Origin: Hyphomicrobiales bacterium
Lineage (GTDB): Bacteria; Pseudomonadota; Alphaproteobacteria; Rhizobiales; Beijerinckiaceae
Assembly: GCA_028290085.1 (NCBI GenBank)
Contig: JAQGKN010000129.1
Span: 1-11,672, forward strand
Direction: 5' to 3'
Length of the DNA: 11,672 nt
Shown: positions 7,670 to 11,672 of the stretch, one piece after another
Layout of the letters: each line of letters begins with the position of its first letter
Position numbering within the stretch: position 1 is the first letter of the stretch
Made by a program: the position numbers and the translations under genes
Notes under the pieces: model-generated
Databases searched by the model: none
Seen by the model: the letters and a program-made list of their open reading frames with translations, nothing else
What the model was told of the DNA's origin: nothing

Positions 7670-9127
7670 TCAGGGTTCCACGCGGTGGCGCATTTCGACA
7701 CGCCCCATGCTCGCGCGCACTTCTGTCAGGAAAGTTTGGATGTCGTCCGCCGTCGTGCGGTGGTTCAGGATGGCCGCACGTATCACGGGCGCGCCGTCCA
7801 GCTGCGTCATGGAGGGCGCGGCGGTGCCGCTCGTGTGCAAGTCCATTACGATGTCGCGGACGAGATCGGCGTTGCGGCCCGCGGGCCGGAAGCAGACGAT
7901 ATTGAGACGCACGGGCGCGGCAAGAACGAAGTCGTCGGATGCCTCGATCTGCGTGGCGAGTTGCTGGGCGAGGCCGCAGGTCTGGGCGATGACGCCGCCC
8001 AATCCCGCAGCGCCGTGCACCTTGAAGGTGAACCACGCTTTCAACGCGCGGAAGCTGCGCGACAGGTCAGGCCCGAGATCGACCGGCCATGTCTCGCCAG
8101 CGGCCAACCCCTCGGGCTCGCGCTGGAGATAGGCTGCCGGATTGGCGAAAGCCGCCTTGTGGGCTTGGGGATCGCGCACCAGCAGGAAGCCCGCGTCGTA
8201 AGGCACATGCGTCCACTTGTGAAAGTCGAAGGCGATGGAATCGGCCCGCTCCAGCCCGCGCAGGCTCGGCGCGACTTCGGGGCTGAGTGCCGCCAGCGCG
8301 CCGAGCGCGCCATCGACATGGAACCAGAGCTTTTGCGCGGCGCAGAGATCGGCAATCCCCGAGAGATCGTCGATGGCGCCGGTGTTGACGGTTCCGGCCG
8401 TGCCGACGACGAGGAAGGGTGTAAGGCCTGCGACGCGGTCACGCGCGATCATCTCAGCGAGCACGCCGACGCGCATCGCGCGGCCGGAATCGACGGGTAC
8501 GAGGCGCAGATGAGCCGAGCCGATGCCCGACAGCTCCATGGCCTGCACGATGCAGCTGTGCGCTTCGCTCGACGTATAGGCGACGAGCTGAGGGGCATTG
8601 ACGAGCCCGTCGCGGCGAGTCGTGGCGCCTAGCGCATGGCGTCGGGCGACGATGAGCGCACAGAAATTGGCTTGCGACGAGCCGGTGAGGAACAGCCCCG
8701 TTGAGTCCTTCGGGAAGCCAAAAAGTTCGGCCATCCAAAGTACGATCTGGCGTTCGACATCCAGCGCGATGTGATCGCGCCCACCGCAATTGGCATTTAT
8801 GCCCGCAGCCAGCATGTCGGCAACCATGCCGACAGGCGTGCCCGCGCCCTGCACCCAGCCCATGAACATCGGGTGCGTGTTGCCGCTGCCATAGGGAAGG
8901 ATATCTGCGCGGAACGTGTCGAGCACGTCATCGAAGCTCTCTCCTGCCTGCGGCAGGGGGCTCTGAAAACGCGCCCGCGTTTCGGCCGGCGGCGCCTGCC
9001 AGACCGGCTTGTCGCGCAGTCCGGCCAAATGGTCGATCATCGTGTCGAGCGCGCTATGGGCGCTGGCGCGGAAAGTTTCCCAAGCCTGGGGATCCAGGCT
9101 TCCTTCGGGACGAGGGGTGTCAGACAT
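7670..9127 (-). CDS. Group II PLP-dependent decarboxylase (aromatic-L-amino-acid decarboxylase-like)
   Basis: This is a 485-residue member of the group II pyridoxal-5'-phosphate decarboxylases (AADC / glutamate decarboxylase / histidine decarboxylase superfamily), which turn an L-amino acid into its amine and CO2. The full fold is present. TGSSQAN (148-154) is in the phosphate-binding region, His190 in SSEAHSC stacks on the cofactor, Asp272 in HVDGALG pairs with the pyridine nitrogen, and Lys304 in DFHKW forms the Schiff base. The N-terminal region with HPMFMGW (85-91) fits AADC-like enzymes. The substrate is not evident; aromatic amino acids are the first guess, and some relatives are aldehyde synthases. 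No clear Shine-Dalgarno precedes ATG 9127, but the frame has no better nearby start. It lies 45 bp downstream of the small secreted-protein gene and upstream of the SDR and amidotransferase genes. Confidence 0.92.
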   Translation of the reverse strand: MSDTPRPEGSLDPQAWETFRASAHSALDTMIDHLAGLRDKPVWQAPPAETRARFQSPLPQAGESFDDVLDTFRADILPYGSGNTHPMFMGWVQGAGTPVGMVADMLAAGINANCGGRDHIALDVERQIVLWMAELFGFPKDSTGLFLTGSSQANFCALIVARRHALGATTRRDGLVNAPQLVAYTSSEAHSCIVQAMELSGIGSAHLRLVPVDSGRAMRVGVLAEMIARDRVAGLTPFLVVGTAGTVNTGAIDDLSGIADLCAAQKLWFHVDGALGALAALSPEVAPSLRGLERADSIAFDFHKWTHVPYDAGFLLVRDPQAHKAAFANPAAYLQREPEGLAAGETWPVDLGPDLSRSFRALKAWFTFKVHGAAGLGGVIAQTCGLAQQLATQIEASDDFVLAAPVRLNIVCFRPAGRNADLVRDIVMDLHTSGTAAPSMTQLDGAPVIRAAILNHRTTADDIQTFLTEVRASMGRVEMRHRVEP

Positions 9128-9172
9128 CAGGTCAATCCGGGGGGAGGACGCCCGATGCCGCCGCCCGCTGGT

Positions 9173-9484
9173 TCAGCGCAGTGGCAGGCAGGTCCGGTCG
9201 CCCTCGACTTGGCGGAACGCGATCCGCATATCGCGCTGCCAGGCGCGACAGGCACGCGCGCTTGTAAAACAGGTGTGGTCGTCGCGCCAGTCCAGGATCA
9301 CCGGTCCTCCGGAAAGCCGGATATAGCGACCACCGGCGAAATGGCCGAGCACGAGGTCGGAGGTCGGGTAAGCTTGGGCCGCGCCTGCGCAGGCGCGCTG
9401 CGGAGCGGACCCGCCCGCCAGGGCGAGCGTGGGGGCTAGAAGCGCCGCTGTCCCTATCAAGCTCGTCTTGACCCAATTTTGCAT
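9173..9484 (-). CDS. Small secreted hypothetical protein with four cysteines
   Basis: I do not recognise a family. The start at ATG 9484 has a strong Shine-Dalgarno (GAGGG, eight bases upstream) and gives 103 residues; the frame also has an ATG at 9511, which would place nine extra residues before the signal peptide. The first 23 residues form a clean Sec signal peptide: basic K6, hydrophobic core SLIGTAALLAPTLALA and a likely cut after ALA. The mature part is about 80 residues with four cysteines (in RACAGA, HTCFTS, RACRAW and RTCLPLR), enough for two disulfides in the periplasm. Tryptophan and charged residues are frequent and no catalytic motif is visible. It heads the minus-strand cluster 45 bp before the decarboxylase gene, although those enzymes are presumably cytosolic, so a functional link is doubtful. 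Confidence 0.7.
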   Translation of the reverse strand: MQNWVKTSLIGTAALLAPTLALAGGSAPQRACAGAAQAYPTSDLVLGHFAGGRYIRLSGGPVILDWRDDHTCFTSARACRAWQRDMRIAFRQVEGDRTCLPLR

Positions 9485-9501
9485 GATGAGATCCCTCGAG
9501 A

Positions 9502-9527
9502 GACCGTCCAAATCCGGTCAAATGACC
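9502..9527. repeat. Three alternating GACC/GGTC half-sites near the secreted-protein start
   Basis: GACCG (9502-9506), CGGTC (9515-9519) and TGACC (9523-9527) make two overlapping inverted repeats: GACCG-8 bp-CGGTC and GGTCA-AA-TGACC. They lie 18-43 bases upstream of ATG 9484, where a repressor could block the minus-strand promoter or leader. A regulatory role is inference. Confidence 0.4.
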
Positions 9528-9605
9528 ACACTCGACAGAACGCGGCAGCTGAGCCTTTTGTTCCTGTCTTCTATGGTTATGGCAAAGCTTCCCTTTTCTT
9601 CGCGG

Positions 9606-9635
9606 TTGGACAGGCGGTCACTTCTGCGAGATTAT
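9606..9635 (+). promoter_or_regulatory. Possible promoter of the esterase gene
   Basis: TTGGAC (9606-9611) and GATTAT (9630-9635) sit 18 bp apart, an acceptable sigma-70-like pair, about 65 bases before the esterase ATG. The match to consensus is partial. Confidence 0.3.
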
Positions 9636-9649
9636 GCTGCATTGCAGCA
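9635..9649. repeat. Perfect palindrome at the putative esterase -10 region
   Basis: TGCTGCA-T-TGCAGCA is a perfect 7-bp inverted repeat around one base. It begins on the last base of the putative -10 box and covers the probable transcription start, which is a typical repressor position. The part TTGCAGCAACC recurs at 9785-9795 inside the esterase gene, possibly by chance. Confidence 0.5.
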
Positions 9650-9699
9650 ACCCTCGAGCGTATGCCGTGTTGGGGAACCGAAACGGATTTGGAGCAATC

Positions 9700-10908
9700 A
9701 TGGCCCGCATCGGGAAAACGATCATCGACCTTCATGCGATCAAAGATCAGTGGAAGCGTTCGCTGCCAGGAGGGCTAGACCCCCTTGCAGCAACCGCTGA
9801 TCTGCGATCGTCCGCCTTTTCGCCGGGCGCTCATCTCACCGAGGTCGCGGATTTCGGGGACAACCCCGGCAATCTGCGTCTCTTGTCCTACGTGCCGCCC
9901 CGCGTTGCGCCATCGCCGGCCCTGGTTGTCGTGTTGCACGGCTGCCGCCAGACGGCGTCTGGCTACGACATCGGGTCGGGATGGTCGGAGCTGGCAGATG
10001 CGCAGGGCTTCGTCCTGTGCTTGCCCGAGCAGCGCTCCAGCAATAACCCGAACAATTGCTTCAACTGGTTCCAGGTCGGTGACATCGAGAGGGAGCGGGG
10101 CGAGGCCGCGTCGATCCGGGCTATGGTCGAGCATATGGCGGTGGCCCATAATGTCGACCGTTCGCGGATTTTCGTGACGGGCCTGTCCGCCGGCGGCGCG
10201 ATGACGTCCGTCATGCTGGCGACCTATCCGGATGTGTTCGCCGGCGGCGCCATTATCGCGGGGCTTCCCTACCGCAGCGCGGTCACTGTTCATGGCGCCT
10301 TCGAGTCCATGTCACGCGGCGATTCGCGCGCTGCGCCCGACGCGGCTGAGGCCGTCCGCGCCGCATCATCGCATCAAGGTCCATGGCCGCGCGTCTCAGT
10401 CTGGCACGGCACTGCCGACACGACGGTCACGCATGACAATGCAGGTGCGATCATTGCTCAATGGGCCCATCTCCAAGGGCTCTCCGTGGCTCCTGCACGA
10501 GAAGAGCTGGTCGATGGGCAGCGTCACCGTGTCTGGACGGATGCGGCCGGCGTGGATCGGATCGAGGAATATGTGATCCAGGGCCTTGGCCATGGCACGC
10601 CGCTCGATGCCGGAACGGGAGAGACGCAGTTCGGAGTCCCAGGTCCCTATCTGCTGGAGGCCGGGATATCATCGACCTACCGGATCGCCCAGTTCTGGGG
10701 GCTGATCTCTGCCGAGGGCAGCCGGACGGCGCCGCGCGAAGCGAAGCGGGCTGCTCCTCGCGAGGCCCCGCCGCGTTGCGAGGCTGTGAGCGTGCGAAGC
10801 GTTCAGGAGCGCGCCGGACAACGAGCTGATGCCCGGGGCCCGGCCGGACTGATGGCGGGCGTCGAGGACACGATCCGCAAGGCCCTGCGCAGTGCTGGGC
10901 TGCTCTAA
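9700..10908 (+). CDS. PHB-depolymerase-family esterase (alpha/beta hydrolase)
   Basis: This 402-residue alpha/beta hydrolase of the PHB depolymerase / LpqC-like esterase family hydrolyses ester bonds; relatives act on short-chain polyesters or feruloyl and acetyl esters. The oxyanion segment is VVLHGCRQ (78-84). The triad is Ser163 in GLSAGGA, Asp240 in HGTAD and His298 in GLGHGTP. FNWF (121-124) is family-typical. No signal peptide is visible, so a cytosolic location is likely. ATG 9700 is chosen because GGAG lies five bases upstream and it begins the family-like N-terminus; the frame is open to ATG 9634, but those 22 residues look non-coding. After the domain, about 340-385 is a basic, proline- and alanine-rich linker containing APREAKRAAPREAP, ending in a helix that closes with VEDTIRKALRSAGLL. 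The natural substrate is unknown; intracellular PHB is one possibility. Confidence 0.9.
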   Translation: MARIGKTIIDLHAIKDQWKRSLPGGLDPLAATADLRSSAFSPGAHLTEVADFGDNPGNLRLLSYVPPRVAPSPALVVVLHGCRQTASGYDIGSGWSELADAQGFVLCLPEQRSSNNPNNCFNWFQVGDIERERGEAASIRAMVEHMAVAHNVDRSRIFVTGLSAGGAMTSVMLATYPDVFAGGAIIAGLPYRSAVTVHGAFESMSRGDSRAAPDAAEAVRAASSHQGPWPRVSVWHGTADTTVTHDNAGAIIAQWAHLQGLSVAPAREELVDGQRHRVWTDAAGVDRIEEYVIQGLGHGTPLDAGTGETQFGVPGPYLLEAGISSTYRIAQFWGLISAEGSRTAPREAKRAAPREAPPRCEAVSVRSVQERAGQRADARGPAGLMAGVEDTIRKALRSAGLL

Positions 10909-10918
10909 GATTTGCGAA

Positions 10919-10949
10919 TTCCACCCCGCGATCAGCTTGCGGGGTGGAA
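10919..10949. terminator. Perfect 11-bp hairpin between esterase gene and msrB
   Basis: TTCCACCCCGC (10919-10929) and GCGGGGTGGAA (10939-10949) pair perfectly around a 9-base loop, 10 bp after the esterase stop. The stem is GC-rich and terminator-like, but no T-tract follows on the plus strand (AGTGACC comes next). It may end transcription inefficiently, protect the 3' end of the esterase mRNA, or be a regulatory site for msrB. Confidence 0.65.
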
Positions 10950-11014
10950 AGTGACCACGAAGCGTCCGACATTAGGGCTGACACGCGCGGCAGCTCCAGA
11001 AAGGACGCAGCATC

Positions 11015-11416
11015 ATGACGCATCGCGATTTTCCATTTGTGCTTTCCGACGCGGAATGGCGACAGAGGCTCACGCCCGAGCAATATGAGGTCATGCGCGG
11101 CCACGACACCGAACGTCCGGGCTCGTGCGCATTGCTCGACGAGAAGCGTGCCGGGGTCTTCTCATGTGCTGGCTGCGAGCAGGATCTGTTCGTCGCCAAG
11201 CGCAAGTTCGAGAGTGGCACGGGGTGGCCGAGCTTCGACGATCCGATACCAGGTGCAGTCGAGACGGAGAGCGACCGAAAATACGGGATGGTTCGCACAG
11301 AGGTCCATTGCAGCAATTGCGGCAGTCATCTCGGCCACGTCTTCGACGACGGGCCACCGCCTACACATCTGCGCTATTGCATCAATGGCGTCGCGCTGAA
11401 CTTCAAGCCAGACTGA
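11015..11416 (+). CDS. msrB: Peptide-methionine (R)-S-oxide reductase MsrB
   Basis: MsrB reduces the R epimer of methionine sulfoxide in oxidised proteins, using thioredoxin. The 133-residue single-domain protein shows all hallmarks: two zinc-binding pairs, Cys51/Cys54 (CAGC) and Cys99/Cys102 (CSNC), GTGWPSF (68-74), GHVFDDGP (107-114), and the catalytic Cys122 in RYCINGVALNF. The position often holding the resolving cysteine (GCGWPSF) is Thr69 here; Cys38 in RPGSCALL is the only other free cysteine and is the likely resolving residue. There is no signal peptide, so it is cytosolic. AAGGA (11001-11005) lies nine bases before ATG 11015. It is separated from the esterase gene by a strong hairpin, so it is probably transcribed on its own. 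Confidence 0.96.
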   Translation: MTHRDFPFVLSDAEWRQRLTPEQYEVMRGHDTERPGSCALLDEKRAGVFSCAGCEQDLFVAKRKFESGTGWPSFDDPIPGAVETESDRKYGMVRTEVHCSNCGSHLGHVFDDGPPPTHLRYCINGVALNFKPD

Positions 11417-11444
11417 GCCGTGGAACGATCTGCCGGGGGGACTG

Positions 11445-11672
11445 TTGAACGGCCAAGGTGCCTTTCACCTTTACCCCCGGAGTGGCGGCGTCGGCTTTGT
11501 CATCACCTCGTCTAAGGGACTTTCCTGCGTCTATCGTCCCTCACGCGGCGGTCGGCCTGAATATTATTTCGGCACGATCCGCAAGTTCGGGCTCGATATC
11601 GGCTTCACCGGGCCGGGGCGTCTCGCCTGGGCAGTTGTTGCGCCCTCGCGTCCGGGACCGCGCGCGCTGGCG
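11445..11672 (+). pseudogene. DUF992-domain gene, 5' end missing, runs off the window
   Basis: The third plus-strand frame is open from 11400 to the window end. From about 11484 it reads like a DUF992 domain: GGVGFVITSSKGLSCVYRP, then YYFGTIRKFGLDIGF and GRLAWAVVAPS. DUF992 proteins are small periplasmic proteins of unknown function common in Hyphomicrobiales, and they normally begin with a signal peptide and a V-G-x-L-x-C strand. Neither is present here. No ATG or GTG occurs in frame between the upstream stop (11397-11399) and the domain; the only candidate is TTG at 11445, too close to a GGGGGGA for a good ribosome site. A full-length start would fall inside msrB. I therefore favour a 5'-truncated or frameshifted remnant, although an unusual start cannot be excluded. 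The 3' end is outside the window. Confidence 0.55.

Larger units (their letters stand above)
9485..9699. promoter_or_regulatory. Divergent control region between secreted-protein gene and esterase gene
   Basis: This 215-bp gene-free gap is AT-richer than its surroundings. It must hold promoters for the minus-strand cluster and for the esterase. It contains operator-like inverted repeats at 9502-9527 and 9635-9649 and a possible esterase promoter at 9606-9635. I see no convincing coding frame or RNA gene in it. Confidence 0.55.

Noticed and set aside
7016..8632. 538-codon open frame on the plus strand, antisense to the SDR and decarboxylase genes
   Set aside because: It spans two convincing minus-strand genes and the gap between them, with no family-like motif; a GC-driven shadow.
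9634..9699. N-terminal extension of the esterase to ATG 9634
   Set aside because: It begins inside the palindrome, overlaps the putative -10 box and has no ribosome site; ATG 9700 has GGAG at proper spacing.

Overview
The window is GC-rich with densely packed genes and looks like ordinary chromosome of an alphaproteobacterium, most likely Hyphomicrobiales (Rhizobiales). This placement is inferred from the gene families: a long MscS channel of the DUF3772 type, a DUF992 fragment, a cytosolic PHB-depolymerase-like esterase, and a complete EF-P lysylation set. I see no rRNA, tRNA, CRISPR array, insertion sequence or phage gene.

Layout. (1) Positions 25-2877 hold a translation-factor module. efp lies on the minus strand and starts at GTG 594. 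It is divergent from epmA and epmB, which overlap by ATGA. EpmB makes (R)-beta-lysine, EpmA attaches it to EF-P, and the acceptor lysine of EF-P falls at residue 34. The 163-bp divergent gap carries three inverted repeats. (2) Positions 2960-5944 hold a large MscS-family channel followed after 15 bp by a small CAP-domain lipoprotein, probably one envelope operon. (3) On the minus strand from 9484 down to 5948, four closely spaced genes encode a small secreted cysteine-containing protein, a group II PLP-dependent amino-acid decarboxylase, a short-chain dehydrogenase/reductase and a class I glutamine amidotransferase. This is the least explained part of the window and could be a small amine-related pathway. 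It converges on the CAP gene with a 3-bp gap. (4) Divergent from it, after a 215-bp gap with operator-like repeats, are a PHB-depolymerase-family esterase (9700-10908), a perfect hairpin, msrB (11015-11416), and the start of a DUF992 domain that lacks its signal peptide and any normal start codon and runs off the window.

I found no clearly novel defence or mobile system. The items most worth checking are the decarboxylase-SDR-amidotransferase cluster, the inverted repeats in the efp/epmA gap, and the truncated DUF992 gene.
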